Source: Paracoccaceae bacterium
Lineage (GTDB): Bacteria; Pseudomonadota; Alphaproteobacteria; Rhodobacterales; Rhodobacteraceae
NCBI GenBank assembly: GCA_024742575.1
Contig: JANSYF010000004.1
Location: 1-64,000 of the forward strand
Reading direction: 5' to 3'
DNA: 64,000 nt
The notes beneath the pieces were generated by a model. The model was not told the DNA's origin. It saw nothing but the letters and a program-made list of their open reading frames with translations, and did no database searches. How positions within the stretch are numbered: position 1 is the first letter of the stretch; the number at the start of each line of letters is the position of its first letter. Made by a program: the position numbers and the translations under genes. Below are positions 34,373 to 48,279 of the stretch, in pieces.

Positions 34373-34789
34373 CTAGCCTACCTGCTGGTGCACTTCGATC
34401 ACGTTGCCTTCCGGGTCTTGGAAAAACACCTGATGCCACTCCTTGGCAAAGGCCGTTCCGTAATCCGAATAGGGGATGCCCTGCTCATCCAAAATGGCCA
34501 GAAACGCGGCCAGATCGTCAGTGCGAAACGCGATATGGCCACGGTCCACAGGATTGATGACCTGACCATTCTTGAACGCCACCGTCAAGTCGCGCTCGGC
34601 CAGGTGCATCTGCACCTGACCATCCGTGGCAAAGCGGATCTTGCCATCAAACCCGCGATCCCCGGTTGCTTCGGTGCGCGGGAAATTTTCTTGCGGGATG
34701 TCGGCCAAACCAAGCACGCAGGTGTAGAAATCGTGCATCTTGTCTACGTCTTTTGAGACGTAGTTGATGTGATGAAACTCAAGTTTCAC
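34373..34789 (-). CDS. VOC-family (glyoxalase/dioxygenase-like) protein
   Basis: 138 residues from a GTG at 34789, with GGGAG about 10 bases upstream. FHHINYVSKDVDKMHDFYTCVLGL, described by HHINYV and FYTCVLGL, opens the first beta-alpha-beta-beta-beta module. HIAFRTDDLAAFLAIL and FFQDPEGNVIEVHQQ close the second. Metal ligands are probably the N-terminal His, the His of RGHIAF and the Glu of IEVHQ. Substrate unknown. An alternative ATG at 34837 would overlap purL. Directly downstream of purL. Confidence 0.83.
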   Translation of the reverse strand: MKLEFHHINYVSKDVDKMHDFYTCVLGLADIPQENFPRTEATGDRGFDGKIRFATDGQVQMHLAERDLTVAFKNGQVINPVDRGHIAFRTDDLAAFLAILDEQGIPYSDYGTAFAKEWHQVFFQDPEGNVIEVHQQVG

Positions 34790-34817
34790 GATCTTTTCTC
34801 CCAAACGCCACGGCGCG

Positions 34818-36977
<2,160 letters not shown>

Positions 36978-37103
36978 CCGGATGTCCCCGTGGGTTGCGC
37001 AGATGGCGGCGGTTTAGGCGAAACCGAAGGTGGTGAAAAGACCCGGCGCGGAATTGTGGCGGGTTAAGCGCAGGCTGCGTTCAGGGTACGGGGGGCACCC
37101 CGG

Positions 37104-37673
37104 TTAACCTGGGCGGGCGATGTTGCGCTCTTGTGGGCTCAGCACGCGGGGCACGGCGACTGGTGTGCCGGTGGTGTCAAAGAACGGAGAGGTGCGCTGT
37201 CCGCCGGGCAACCGGGCGCGCAGGATACGGCCTATGATCGACAGATGCGCCGCAAGAACACCCGTTTCCTTGATGTGGCTGGCCGTACCCACGGTGTTCA
37301 CCAATGCCTTGATCGGACCATAGCCTTTGGTGCCGGGCGGCAGAATTGCACCGACAAAAGGCAGGGTCGGCGTCGGCAGCGTGTTTGCGATTGGCGTCCC
37401 GCAGCACCCGGCATGCCAGCGCATCAATCCTTTGGGGGCAAGCCTTAGAACGGAAAGGTGCTCGCGTCCTTTAAGGAATTCGAAATGGGCAGGCAAGGTT
37501 TGAAAGATTTCGCTGCCCCCATCGGAATCAAGGCGTGTGATCTGGTGTTTGAGAAATCGGGCGGCGGTCTGGCAATCCTCACAATAGCAGACCAGATGCG
37601 TGCCTGGGGCCTTTTGCGCGATGCGCCAGCGCATTTTTCCGCATACGCAAGCGTGCGTTCTTTCATCGGTCAT
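37104..37673 (-). CDS. GFA-like zinc-binding protein (DUF6151-like)
   Basis: 189 residues from the ATG at 37673. Cys clusters ACVCGKMRW and CYCEDCQTAARF recall the zinc-binding fold of glutathione-dependent formaldehyde-activating enzyme-like proteins. A further Cys pair follows in HAGCCGTPI. The family label is from memory and uncertain. No pathway context: neighbours are purL and a LysR gene on the same strand. Confidence 0.68.
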   Translation of the reverse strand: MTDERTHACVCGKMRWRIAQKAPGTHLVCYCEDCQTAARFLKHQITRLDSDGGSEIFQTLPAHFEFLKGREHLSVLRLAPKGLMRWHAGCCGTPIANTLPTPTLPFVGAILPPGTKGYGPIKALVNTVGTASHIKETGVLAAHLSIIGRILRARLPGGQRTSPFFDTTGTPVAVPRVLSPQERNIARPG

Positions 37674-37701
37674 GAGAACGACCTCTCGGAAAAGTTGCAA
37701 A

Positions 37702-37727
37702 AAAAAGGCCGAGCATAAGCTCGGCCG
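37702..37727 (-). terminator. Rho-independent terminator downstream of the LysR gene
   Basis: On the minus strand GGCCGAGC-TTAT-GCTCGGCC is followed by eight T residues. It lies about 140 bases after the LysR stop and upstream of the GFA-like gene. Confidence 0.85.
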
Positions 37728-37866
37728 AAGTCCAACAGGGAGGTATGAAGATGATGCGCAATTCAGCGCTCCGTCTCATATGTGCTAAATATGTCAGCAG
37801 TCCGCGACATGGCAAGAGGGTTAGCCCAGAACATATGTCATTCCCGCTATGCGTGAGGCGCATGGG

Positions 37867-38787
37867 TCACACTTTAATTGACGTCCCAGCCTCTATCGCT
37901 TTGCGGGTTTGCCGGTGTGCAAAGATCTCTTCCTGCACGAAATCCCGAAAGGCTGCGATCCGTTTGGATTGCCGTAGTTCCTCGGGATAGGCGAGGAAAA
38001 CAGGCACCTCCGCCGATTCCACATCGGGCAGAACGCGTTTGATGGTGGGGAAGTCTTCGATGATGTAATCGGGCAAAACGCCAATGCCCAAGCCAGACAG
38101 GACCGACTGAAGCACTCCGAAGTAGTTGTTCACCGTCAGGGTCGACTTGATGTCATAGGCCAACAGCTGTTGGACCATGATCATCCCTGCACTCACCTGT
38201 GCGGCGCGGGGATTCTGACAAATGAGACGATGCTTGGCCATGTCCTCGATCGTTTCGGGTGTCCCGTTTTGGGCAAGGTATTCCGGCGACGCATAGAGAC
38301 GCATCCGGATCGACATAAGTTTCTTGCGGATCAGATCGGCTTGACTGGGTTCTTTCATGCGCACCGCGACATCGGCCTCACGCATCGGCAGGTCAAGCAC
38401 GCGCTCTTCCAGCATCAGATCGATGTTCAGGTCGGGGTACTTTTCGTAGAGCTTGGGCAGGCGCGGCGCGAGCCAAAGTGACCCGAAGCCGATTGTGGTG
38501 GTCACCCGCAATTCGCCGAACACCTCTTCTTCGCTATCGCGGATGCGTGCGGTGGCAGCTTCGATCCGTTTGTTCATGGAGCGGGTCGCATCAAACAGCA
38601 ACTCACCCTGCTCGGTAAGAATCAGTCCCCGTGCATGACGGTGGAAAAGCACCGTGTTCAGTGATTCCTCAAGCGCCCGAACCTGTCGGGATACTGCGGA
38701 TTGTGACAGGTGCAGCGTGTCCCCCGCATGGGTCAGACTGCCCGCATCGGCCACCGCGTGAAATATTCTGAGTTTGTCCCAGTCCAT
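37867..38787 (-). CDS. LysR-family transcriptional regulator
   Basis: 306 residues from MDWDKLRIF at 38787. The N-terminal winged helix-turn-helix has GSLTHAGDTLHLSQSAVSRQVRALEESL (key LSQSAVSRQV). The C-terminal periplasmic-binding-like effector domain begins at GELRVTTTIGFGS. It is transcribed divergently from the indolepyruvate oxidoreductase gene across a 165-base AT-rich gap, the usual layout for a regulator of its neighbour. Effector unknown. Confidence 0.92.
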   Translation of the reverse strand: MDWDKLRIFHAVADAGSLTHAGDTLHLSQSAVSRQVRALEESLNTVLFHRHARGLILTEQGELLFDATRSMNKRIEAATARIRDSEEEVFGELRVTTTIGFGSLWLAPRLPKLYEKYPDLNIDLMLEERVLDLPMREADVAVRMKEPSQADLIRKKLMSIRMRLYASPEYLAQNGTPETIEDMAKHRLICQNPRAAQVSAGMIMVQQLLAYDIKSTLTVNNYFGVLQSVLSGLGIGVLPDYIIEDFPTIKRVLPDVESAEVPVFLAYPEELRQSKRIAAFRDFVQEEIFAHRQTRKAIEAGTSIKV

Positions 38788-38952
38788 GAGATACACTTTC
38801 AATCGTTAAAAACGGTTTACATGACACAATACGATATATGAATGACAACTTTCCCCGACACTGAATTTTCGAAAGAATTTTCTAGCAAGGTCAGCATTTA
38901 TGACCTAAATTTGTGCTAATATATGGGCACAGTTTACGCAGGGAGGCGTCAA

Positions 38953-41900
38953 GTGACCAAAGCTGAGATCACTCTGAACGACCGCTTCGATTTGTCGAAA
39001 TCGCCAGTGCTTTTGAATGGCACTCAGGCGCTGGTGCGTTTGATGTTGATGCAAAAGGCGCGCGATGTGGCGGCTGGGTTGAACACAGCGGGCTATGTCA
39101 CAGGATATCGCGGCTCGCCTTTGGGCGCCGTCGATATGCAGATGCACCGTGCGGAAAAGTTCCTCAAATCCGCCGATGTTACATTCAAGGAAGGTCTGAA
39201 CGAAGACCTTGCAGTGACGGCGCTCTGGGGCAGTCAACAGGCCGAGTTGCGGGGCGAGGGGCGCTATGACGGCGTGTTTGGCCTTTGGTACGGCAAAGGA
39301 CCGGGGGTGGACCGATCCGGCGACGCGATGAAGCACGCCAACATGGCAGGCACGTCGCCCCATGGCGGTGTGCTGATGGCGATGGGGGATGACCACACGG
39401 GCGAATCCTCGACCGTGTTGCACCAATCCGAATGGGCGATGATCGACGCATACATGCCGGTGGTGTCGCCTGCGGGTGTTCAGGAAATCCTTGATTACGG
39501 CCTCTATGGCTTTGCCTTGTCCCGGTTTTCCGGGCTTTGGGTTGGCCTGAAGACGATGAAGGACACGGTTGAGGCCACCTCTGTTGTGGATGGTCGCCCG
39601 GACAGGGTGTCCTTTGTGTTGCCCCAACTCGATATGCCCGAAGGCGGGCTGAACATCCGTCTGGTCGACACGCCGCACGCGCAAGAGGCGCGGATGATCG
39701 ACCACAAACGCTTTGCCGCCGAGGCATTTTCCCATGCCAACAAGATGGACAAACGTGTTTGGGGCAAGCCGGGGGCAAAGATCGGCTTCGTCGCTGCGGG
39801 CAAGAACTGGCTGGATCTGGTGCATGCGCTGTCGCTGCTGGGCATTGATGCGCCCGAGGCCGAGCGCTTGGGCATCACCACATACAAGGTCGGCCAGACA
39901 TGGCCGCTGGACATGCGCGGGTTCCACGATTGGGCCGACGGGCTGGACCTGATCGTGGTGGTGGAGGAAAAGCGCAAGCTGATCGAAGTGCAGATCAAAG
40001 AAGCGCTGTTCGACGACAATCGTGTCCGCGTCTATGGCTGGTACAAGGGCGGTGCGGGTGGTCTGCACCGCGAAGAACTATTCCCGACGCGCGGGGCACT
40101 TGATCCGATCTTGATTGCGGAAAAGCTTGGCCAGATCCTGATTGACGAAGGCCGCGACACCGACCGCATCAAGGCCGGGATGCAAGCCATTGATGAAGCA
40201 AAGAAAGCCGACAACGCGCAAGAGATCGCAGCCCGTCTGCCGTATTTCTGTTCGGGATGTCCGCACAACTCGTCCACCAAGGTGCCCGAGGGTAGCCGCG
40301 CCTATGCCGGGATCGGCTGTCACTATATGGTTCAGTGGATGGATCGCGAAACCTTGGGCTTTACCCACATGGGCGCTGAGGGCGCGAACTGGATCGGGGA
40401 GTCGCTGTTCTCTAAAACTCCCCATGTATTTCAGAACCTTGGCGACGGCACTTACAACCATTCCGGGGTGCAAGCGATCCGCGCGGCCATCGCGGCGGGC
40501 ACCACGATCACCTACAAGATCCTCTTCAACGATGCCGTCGCCATGACCGGTGGGCAAAAGAACGATGGTGGTCTGACGCCGCAGCAGATCGCTTCGGAAC
40601 TGTCCGCGATGGGGGTGAAACATCTGGCCGTCGTCTATGACGAGAAAGAGGATGTTGACCTCAAGACTTTCCCGCAAGGTATCGAATTTGCAGAACGCGC
40701 GGATTTGCAAACCGTTCAGGCGAAGTTTGCAAAGACGATAGGCGTCAGCGCTATCGTCTATATCCAGACATGTGCTGCCGAAAAGCGTCGCCGTCGCAAG
40801 CGGGGCCAGTTTCCCGACCCGGACAAGCGCGTGTTCATCAACACCGATGTTTGCGAAGGCTGCGGCGATTGCGGCGTGCAGTCGAACTGCGTGTCCATCG
40901 TGCCCAAGGAAACCGAATTGGGCCGGAAACGTGCGATTGATCAGTCGTCCTGCAACAAGGATTTCTCTTGTCTCAAAGGGTTTTGCCCGTCTTTCGTGAC
41001 GCTTGAAGGTGCGCAGGTGAAAAAGGCCGCGACAACATCGCTTGACCTGCCGGACCTGCCTGCGCCTGACCTGCCTGCCATCAACGGAACATGGAATGTG
41101 GTTGTCACCGGCGTGGGCGGAACCGGCGTTGTCACCATCGGTGCGGTTCTGGCGCAGGCGGCGCAGATCGACGGCAAGGGTGCGGGCATGATGGAAATGG
41201 CCGGCCTCGCCCAAAAGGGCGGCGCGGTACACATCCACCTGCGACTTGCCAACACCCCCGCCGACATCAGCGCCATTCGCGTGGCGACGGGTGAGGCGGA
41301 CGCCCTGATTGGCGGTGATCTGGTTGTCAGTGCGGGGGCTAAGACGCTGGGTCTGATGCGCACGGGCCGTACGGGTGGTGTGGTCAACAGCCACGAGATC
41401 ATAACAGGTGACTTTACCCGGAACACCGAATTTGCCCTGCCGACCGACCGTCTGACAGTATCGCTGCAATCGCGGCTTCGGGAAAAGCTAGACCTCTTGG
41501 ATGCGTCCGAATTGGCCAAGGCAACCTTGGGCGACTCGATCTTCTCTAACATGATGATCCTCGGTGCCGCCTGGCAGCGCGGTCTGGTGCCGCTGACCTA
41601 TGACGCGATCATTCAGGCCATCGAGTTGAATGGTGCTGCGTCCGAGAAAAACACCCGCGCCTTCGAGATTGGGCGCTGGGCAGTGTTGCACCCGGACAAG
41701 GCGGCAGGTGTTGCTGAACCCAAGTTGATCGCTTTGCCCAAAACGCTGGACGAAAAGATCGCCTTCAGATTTGACCATTTGGTAAAATACCAAAGCACGC
41801 GCTATGCAAAACGCTACCGTAAGCTGGTGGACAGTATCTCTGACCCACGCCTGAAAGAGGCTGTGGCAAAGGGCTATCACAAGCTGTTGGCTTACAAGGA

Positions 41901-42369
41901 CGAGTACGAGGTGTCCCGCCTGCATCTGGAAACCCGCGTCAAAGCGGAAGAACAGTTCGGTGGTGATTTCAAGATGTCCTTTCACCTTGCGCCGCCAATG
42001 TTGACCAAAACGGGTCCGGACGGACGCCCAGTGAAAAAGCAGTATGGCGAGGGGATGCTGAAAGGTTTTGGCCTGTTGGCGAAACTCAAAATGCTGCGCG
42101 GCACGCCGTTTGATCCGTTCGGGCGCACCGAAGAGCGCCGCATGGAGCGTGCGCTCATCAAGCAATACGAGGCGGACATGCGCGAGTGGCTGCCCAAAGC
42201 CAATCCAGAGATCATGGACGCGCTGGTGGCGTTGGCGGAACTGCCCTTGCAGATCCGGGGCTTTGGCCCGGTCAAACATGCAAACGCAGCCAAGGCCGAG
42301 AAACGCCGCGAAGAATTACATGCGGAGTTGCAATCCGGTGGGGTGGGTTTGAAACAGGCTGCCGAGTGA
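38953..42369 (+). CDS. Indolepyruvate ferredoxin oxidoreductase, fused subunits
   Basis: 1138 residues. It oxidatively decarboxylates aryl- or branched-chain 2-oxo acids to acyl-CoA with TPP and iron-sulfur clusters. An N-terminal pyrimidine-binding domain (GYVTGYRGSPLG), a TPP domain (SGCPHNSSTKVPEGS and ILFNDAVAMTGGQ), a Cys-rich linker (CEGCGDCGVQSNC ... SCNKDFSCLKGFCPSF) and a C-terminal gamma domain (GVGGTGVVTIGAVLAQAA, EMAGLAQKGGAV) are fused in one chain, as in other proteobacteria. A GTG start at 38953 is chosen because GGGAGG precedes it by 6 bases. Probably controlled by the divergent LysR protein. Confidence 0.93.
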   Translation: MTKAEITLNDRFDLSKSPVLLNGTQALVRLMLMQKARDVAAGLNTAGYVTGYRGSPLGAVDMQMHRAEKFLKSADVTFKEGLNEDLAVTALWGSQQAELRGEGRYDGVFGLWYGKGPGVDRSGDAMKHANMAGTSPHGGVLMAMGDDHTGESSTVLHQSEWAMIDAYMPVVSPAGVQEILDYGLYGFALSRFSGLWVGLKTMKDTVEATSVVDGRPDRVSFVLPQLDMPEGGLNIRLVDTPHAQEARMIDHKRFAAEAFSHANKMDKRVWGKPGAKIGFVAAGKNWLDLVHALSLLGIDAPEAERLGITTYKVGQTWPLDMRGFHDWADGLDLIVVVEEKRKLIEVQIKEALFDDNRVRVYGWYKGGAGGLHREELFPTRGALDPILIAEKLGQILIDEGRDTDRIKAGMQAIDEAKKADNAQEIAARLPYFCSGCPHNSSTKVPEGSRAYAGIGCHYMVQWMDRETLGFTHMGAEGANWIGESLFSKTPHVFQNLGDGTYNHSGVQAIRAAIAAGTTITYKILFNDAVAMTGGQKNDGGLTPQQIASELSAMGVKHLAVVYDEKEDVDLKTFPQGIEFAERADLQTVQAKFAKTIGVSAIVYIQTCAAEKRRRRKRGQFPDPDKRVFINTDVCEGCGDCGVQSNCVSIVPKETELGRKRAIDQSSCNKDFSCLKGFCPSFVTLEGAQVKKAATTSLDLPDLPAPDLPAINGTWNVVVTGVGGTGVVTIGAVLAQAAQIDGKGAGMMEMAGLAQKGGAVHIHLRLANTPADISAIRVATGEADALIGGDLVVSAGAKTLGLMRTGRTGGVVNSHEIITGDFTRNTEFALPTDRLTVSLQSRLREKLDLLDASELAKATLGDSIFSNMMILGAAWQRGLVPLTYDAIIQAIELNGAASEKNTRAFEIGRWAVLHPDKAAGVAEPKLIALPKTLDEKIAFRFDHLVKYQSTRYAKRYRKLVDSISDPRLKEAVAKGYHKLLAYKDEYEVSRLHLETRVKAEEQFGGDFKMSFHLAPPMLTKTGPDGRPVKKQYGEGMLKGFGLLAKLKMLRGTPFDPFGRTEERRMERALIKQYEADMREWLPKANPEIMDALVALAELPLQIRGFGPVKHANAAKAEKRREELHAELQSGGVGLKQAAE

Positions 42370-42462
42370 TGCGTCATATAGCCGTTAAGGAACTGTTACA
42401 TCTTTGCGGGTAAATCAGAGCGCGCTAGCAGGGCGCGATCCAACGTATCCGGAGTTTGATTG

Positions 42463-43341
42463 GTGACGTCTTCCGCCGCCCGCGACATTTCTTATTCATA
42501 TTCTGCCCGCTCTAAACCGGGCCGTGCCATGATCCGCCTGATGGAAAACGCGACAGGCCGCCTGACGTTGATCAAACGCGCGGCAGGCTATCAGGACGAA
42601 GTCGCTCAAGGGCGCGATTTCTGGGAGGTCATGGTCAGTCGTTATGGCCTCAGCCTCGATGTGGTTGGCGGGTCGCTCGATAACATCCCGCGCACTGGTC
42701 CGCTGATCGTGATCGCCAACCATCCTTACGGCATTCTCGACGGTTTGATCCTTGGTCATATCCTATCTGTGACGCGCGGCGATTTCCGCATCCTTGCGCA
42801 CAAGGTGTTTCGCAAGGCAGCGGATCTGGATCGCATCATTCTGCCGGTCAATTTCGACGAAACCAAAGAGGCCGTCGCACAGAACATCGAAACCCGCAAA
42901 GTGGCGCTCGACTACCTGCGCGAGGGTGGGTGTGTCGGCGTGTTCCCCGGGGGCACTGTCTCTACCGCCGTCACCCCTTTTGCCAAACCCATGGATCCTG
43001 GCTGGCGGGGCTTTACCGCTCGTATGATCGCCAAATCCAACGCCACCGTCGTGCCGATCTATTTCGACGGGCATACCAGCCGCCTGTTCCAGATGGCCAG
43101 CCATCTGCATTACACACTGCGCATGGGGTTGTTGATCAAGGAATTCCGCAAACGGGTCGACACGCCCGTCCGTATCGTCATCGGAGAGCCGATCCCCGCG
43201 CACGAAATCGACAGCCGTAAAAAAGACGCGCGAGAGCTGATGGATTTTCTGCGCAAAGCCACGTATGAGCTGTCTCCAACGCCGTTTCCGTCTTACGATT
43301 ACGGCTTTGAGTTTGAAGAGCGGCATCGGGTGCGCGGCTGA
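42463..43341 (+). CDS. Lysophospholipid acyltransferase family protein
   Basis: 292 residues. The acyltransferase motif HX4D appears as [11 protein letters not shown]; the acceptor motif is in VFPGGTVST, and PIYFDGH with IGEPIP match the PlsC/ornithine-lipid OlsA-like group. It probably transfers an acyl chain to lysophospholipid or lyso-ornithine lipid at the inner membrane. The GTG at 42463 has GGAG 9-12 bases upstream; a TTG three bases earlier is equally in frame. Upstream of murI by 34 bases, likely cotranscribed. Confidence 0.85.
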   Translation: MTSSAARDISYSYSARSKPGRAMIRLMENATGRLTLIKRAAGYQDEVAQGRDFWEVMVSRYGLSLDVVGGSLDNIPRTGPLIVIANHPYGILDGLILGHILSVTRGDFRILAHKVFRKAADLDRIILPVNFDETKEAVAQNIETRKVALDYLREGGCVGVFPGGTVSTAVTPFAKPMDPGWRGFTARMIAKSNATVVPIYFDGHTSRLFQMASHLHYTLRMGLLIKEFRKRVDTPVRIVIGEPIPAHEIDSRKKDARELMDFLRKATYELSPTPFPSYDYGFEFEERHRVRG

Positions 43342-43375
43342 ACGCCAATCCCCGTGCCGCGTGCGCGAGGGCGAC

Positions 43376-44188
43376 ATGGCGGTAGGCGTATTTGACAGCG
43401 GTTTGGGTGGGCTGACAGTGCTGGACGCAGTGTCCAAACGGCTGCCCGATGTGCCCTTCGTCTATCTGGGCGACAACAAACACGCGCCCTATGGCGTGCG
43501 CGATGCCGACGATGTTTACACCTTGACCTGTGCTGCGACCGAACGGTTGTGGGACGCTGGCTGCGATCTTGTGATACTGGCCTGCAACACCGCGTCTGCG
43601 GCAGCGCTTCGGCGGATGCAAGAAAGCTGGATTCCCCGCGACAAACGCGTGTTGGGGGTGTTTGTCCCCCTGATCGAAGCGCTGACCGAACGGCAGTGGG
43701 GCGACAATTCCCCGCCGCGCGAAGTCGCGGTGCAGCACGTTGCGCTGTTTGCAACGCCCGCAACTGTACGCAGCCGCGCGTTCCAGCGCGAATTGGCCTT
43801 CCGCGCCATTGGAGTGGATGTCGAAGCTCAGGCCTGCGGCGGGCTGGTGGACGCCATCGAAGAGGGCGACATGATCCTTGCCGAAGCACTAGTGCGGTCT
43901 CATGTTGATGCGCTCAAGCGCAAGATGCCTGATCCTCAGGCGGCCATTCTGGGATGTACGCATTATCCGCTGATGCAGGAAATCTTTCAGGATGCGCTGG
44001 GGCCAGAGGTCGCTGTCTACAGTCAGGCCAATCTGGTGGCGGAATCGCTCGCCGATTACCTTGTCCGGCACCCCAGCATGACCGGGTCGGGGGCGGACTC
44101 AAAGTTCCTGACCACGGGTGACCCAAAGCGCGTATCGGATCACGCGACGCAGTTTTTGCGACGACGAATCCAGTTCGAGGCCGCCTAG
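43376..44188 (+). CDS. murI: Glutamate racemase
   Basis: Makes D-glutamate for peptidoglycan without cofactor. 270 residues. The two catalytic Cys are in LACNTASA and LGCTHYPL, with the N-terminal [14 protein letters not shown]. The start at 43376 follows GAGGGCGAC. Downstream of the acyltransferase and upstream of argC. Confidence 0.94.
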   Translation: MAVGVFDSGLGGLTVLDAVSKRLPDVPFVYLGDNKHAPYGVRDADDVYTLTCAATERLWDAGCDLVILACNTASAAALRRMQESWIPRDKRVLGVFVPLIEALTERQWGDNSPPREVAVQHVALFATPATVRSRAFQRELAFRAIGVDVEAQACGGLVDAIEEGDMILAEALVRSHVDALKRKMPDPQAAILGCTHYPLMQEIFQDALGPEVAVYSQANLVAESLADYLVRHPSMTGSGADSKFLTTGDPKRVSDHATQFLRRRIQFEAA

Positions 44189-44237
44189 GCCTGACCGCCC
44201 ACGTTTTATCTTACCATTCGTCACGGGGAGTGACCCA

Positions 44238-45266
44238 ATGACCTGTAAAATCGCCATCATCGGCGCAAGCGGCTATACCGGAGCCGAACTTCTGCGCCTC
44301 ATCTCCACCCACCCCGATATGGAGATCGCTGCACTGGCCGCGAATTCCAAGGCGGGCCAGACCATCGCGCAGGTGTTTCCGTTCTTGCGCCATCTCGACC
44401 TGCCGCAGCTTGTGACATGGGAGGAGATCGACTTTTCCAATATCGATCTGTGTTTCTGTGCGTTGCCGCATAAGACCAGCCAAGAGGTGATCTCGAAGCT
44501 GCCGACGCAGCTGAAGATTGTTGATCTTTCTGCCGATTTCCGGCTGCGTGATCCGGCGGCCTATCAGAAATGGTACGGCAACCCGCACGCGGCTGTTGAT
44601 ATGCAGCAAGACGCGGTCTATGGCCTGACCGAGTTCTACCGCGACGCCATTAAAACGGCGCGTCTGGTGGCGGGCACAGGGTGCAACGCGGCCACGGGGC
44701 AATACATCCTTCGGCCTTTGATTTCGGACAAGGTGATTGGCCTCAAGGACATCATTCTCGACCTGAAATGCGCCGTCTCTGGCGCGGGCCGGTCGCTTAA
44801 GGAAAACCTGCTGCATGCGGAACTGTCCGAGGGCACCAACGCCTATGCGGTCGGCGGCACACACCGGCATCTGGGTGAATTCGATCAGGAATTCAGTGCT
44901 TTGGCAGGCGAAGAGGTGCGCGTACAGTTCACGCCGCATCTGATCCCTGCGAACCGGGGCATCCTTGCAACCTGCTATGTCAGCGGGGATGCGCAGGCGG
45001 TACATGCGTCGTTGATCAAGGCTTATGCGGACGAGCCCTTTATCGAAGTGCTGCCTTTTGGTGAAACCCCGTCGACCCACGATGTGCGCGGATCGAACTT
45101 TTGTCATATCGGTGTGACCGGTGACCGGATCGACGGACGTGCGATCATTGTTGCGGCCCTGGATAACCTGACCAAAGGCTCGTCGGGGCAGGCGTTGCAG
45201 AACGCCAACCTGATGTTGGGGCTTGAGGAAACAACAGGTCTGATGCTTGCTCCGTGCTTTCCCTAA
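44238..45266 (+). CDS. argC: N-acetyl-gamma-glutamyl-phosphate reductase
   Basis: NADPH-dependent reductase of arginine synthesis. 342 residues. NADP loop [13 protein letters not shown], the catalytic Cys in [13 protein letters not shown], and [10 protein letters not shown] in the C-terminal domain. GGGGAG precedes the ATG at 44238. The start is 50 bases after murI. The order argC-ccmE is known from Rhodobacter. Confidence 0.95.
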   Translation: MTCKIAIIGASGYTGAELLRLISTHPDMEIAALAANSKAGQTIAQVFPFLRHLDLPQLVTWEEIDFSNIDLCFCALPHKTSQEVISKLPTQLKIVDLSADFRLRDPAAYQKWYGNPHAAVDMQQDAVYGLTEFYRDAIKTARLVAGTGCNAATGQYILRPLISDKVIGLKDIILDLKCAVSGAGRSLKENLLHAELSEGTNAYAVGGTHRHLGEFDQEFSALAGEEVRVQFTPHLIPANRGILATCYVSGDAQAVHASLIKAYADEPFIEVLPFGETPSTHDVRGSNFCHIGVTGDRIDGRAIIVAALDNLTKGSSGQALQNANLMLGLEETTGLMLAPCFP

Positions 45267-45420
45267 ATCACTGGTTTCGGGTTAGGGATTCTCCGTATGA
45301 AGAAACTTGGACCTGATCTATAAAGAAAAAACAAACGCAAGCTGCGGCAAAGTGATCTGCTGTGGTTTGCGAATGGCCTTTCCATGTTTATATTATACCA
45401 GTCTTGGTCGGGAGGACGTC

Positions 45421-45876
45421 ATGGCCCTTAAATCGCTGAAAAAGCAACGACGCATCCAGGTGATCGCACTGGCGACAGTCGCTTTGATCCTGTCGACCGC
45501 GCTGATTGGCTATGGCATGCGCGATGGGATCAACTTTTTCCGCTCGCCGAGCCAAGTGATCGCAGAGCCGCCTACGCCAAACGAAACGTTTCGCATTGGC
45601 GGCCTGGTTGAAGAAGGCTCCATCGTCCGAGGGCAAGGCACCACCGTCTCCTTTAGTGTGACAGATGGCGGCGCAACGGTGCCAGTGACCTATTCCGGTG
45701 TGCTGCCGGATCTTTTCTCCGAGAACGAGGGCATGGTCGGCACCGGGCGTTACATCAATGGCGTGTTCGAAGCCTCCGAAATTCTTGCCAAACATGACGA
45801 AGAATACATGCCCGCCGAAGTGGTGGACGCGCTGAAAGAGCAGGGCATCTACAAGGATCCGAACGCCGGCAGCTAA
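45421..45876 (+). CDS. ccmE: Cytochrome c maturation heme chaperone CcmE
   Basis: 151 residues. It has an N-terminal membrane anchor (IQVIALATVALILSTALIGYGM) and an OB-fold periplasmic domain. The covalent heme-binding His lies in ILAKHDEEYMP. It passes heme to CcmF/CcmH, whose genes lie about 15 kb away at the right end of the window. GGGAGGACGTC precedes the ATG. Confidence 0.95.
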   Translation: MALKSLKKQRRIQVIALATVALILSTALIGYGMRDGINFFRSPSQVIAEPPTPNETFRIGGLVEEGSIVRGQGTTVSFSVTDGGATVPVTYSGVLPDLFSENEGMVGTGRYINGVFEASEILAKHDEEYMPAEVVDALKEQGIYKDPNAGS

Positions 45877-45889
45877 GCCCGCGTTTGAT

Positions 45890-45911
45890 CTTCTTCTTTT
45901 TCTAAATATGC
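45890..45911. repeat. Roseobacter-type intergenic element, copy 3 (lead only)
   Basis: The CTTCTTC-rich lead ending in AAATATGC is identical over 22 bases to 33008-33029. Here it is joined to the eno terminator hairpin instead of the GGGGG hairpin. Confidence 0.65.
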
Positions 45912-45940
45912 ACAAAAAAGCCGGGCGCACAGCGCCCGGC
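45911..45940 (-). terminator. Rho-independent terminator of eno
   Basis: On the minus strand GCCGGGCG-CTGTG-CGCCCGGC is followed by six T residues, 35 bases after the eno stop and facing the convergent ccmE. Confidence 0.88.
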
Positions 45941-45974
45941 CTGTCGGATTTTCCAAAGGAAAATTCGAAATAGA

Positions 45975-47335
<1,361 letters not shown>

Positions 47336-47337
47336 GG

Positions 47338-48231
47338 CTATCCCCGTTTCTTAAGCTGTTCCTGCTCCAGTGCCAGTTTGCGCTCACGGTAAAGCGCATA
47401 AAGCCCCGCGCCTAAAATAATGGCGGCTCCGATCAGGGTCATACGATCAGGCCGTTCGCCGAAGATCAGGATGCCAAGGCTCATGGTAAAGATCAGGCGT
47501 GTGTAGCGGAAGGGGGACACGATGGCGGCAGGGGCCATGCGCATGGCTTGTGTGACTGCATAGTAGCCAAGCGCAGTGACGATAATCCCCGCGCCCATGT
47601 GCCAAGCCGTGGTGGCTGTAACATCGCTTGGGATATCGGATACGAGGATCAGGCCAAGGCCGATTGGGATGGTGGCGGTAAAGCCCCATGTCGCTAGGGA
47701 TATCGACGGGATATGCGACGGCGATAGCCGTGTGATCAAATCGCGCAAGCCCAATCCACAAACGCCCATCACGGCAAAAAGGGCGGCTGGTTCAAACCCA
47801 TCGGTGCCCGGTTTGATCACCAAAAGCATGCCGATAATCCCGGCAAGAATGGCCAGCCAACGGCGCAGCCCAACCGGTTCTTTGAGGAAGATCGCAGCTC
47901 CCAGCGTGACAACCAGCGGCGCCATTTGCATGATCGCCGCGAACAGTGACAGCGGTATCACACCGATGGACAGAACAAGTCCAAGCCCGCCCATGATCTC
48001 AAGCCCGCTGCGGGCCAGCACCCAAGGGTGCAGCGCATCGCGGCTGAGCAGGTTTGCCCCCTGCCATTTGGCAATCACCATGAAACACAACGTGCCGCCG
48101 ACGCTAAGAAGGAACATCACATAGCCGGGGGAAAAAACCTGCGAAGACAGTTTGATGAACACATCGCTCAGCGCGAGGAGCGCCATAGCAAAGATCATAA
48201 GTAGAATGGCGCGCATTGTTTGCATGGGCAT
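47338..48231 (-). CDS. EamA-family (DMT) transporter
   Basis: 297 residues with about ten membrane segments in two EamA repeats; GEPV-like helix ends appear in FLKEPVGLRRW and FGERPDRMTLIGAAIILGAGLYALYRE. The substrate is unknown; relatives export metabolites or take up nucleotides and amines. The ATG at 48231 has GAGG 8-11 bases upstream. Upstream of eno on the same strand, but with the putative operator between them. Confidence 0.85.
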   Translation of the reverse strand: MPMQTMRAILLMIFAMALLALSDVFIKLSSQVFSPGYVMFLLSVGGTLCFMVIAKWQGANLLSRDALHPWVLARSGLEIMGGLGLVLSIGVIPLSLFAAIMQMAPLVVTLGAAIFLKEPVGLRRWLAILAGIIGMLLVIKPGTDGFEPAALFAVMGVCGLGLRDLITRLSPSHIPSISLATWGFTATIPIGLGLILVSDIPSDVTATTAWHMGAGIIVTALGYYAVTQAMRMAPAAIVSPFRYTRLIFTMSLGILIFGERPDRMTLIGAAIILGAGLYALYRERKLALEQEQLKKRG

Positions 48232-48279
48232 CAGCTACGCCTCTTTTTCGCAAGAGACCAGAGCCGCCGAACCGTTGGA

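Noticed and set aside
37745-37990. 81-codon plus-strand frame preceded by AGGGAGG
   Set aside because: It overlaps the 3' end of the LysR gene in antisense and the protein has no recognisable features. Only the upstream minus-strand terminator is supported.
38905-40068. 387-codon minus-strand frame
   Set aside because: Antisense shadow of the indolepyruvate oxidoreductase gene, which has clear domain motifs on the plus strand.
40078-41469. 463-codon minus-strand frame
   Set aside because: Also antisense to the oxidoreductase; composition is typical of a GC-rich shadow frame.
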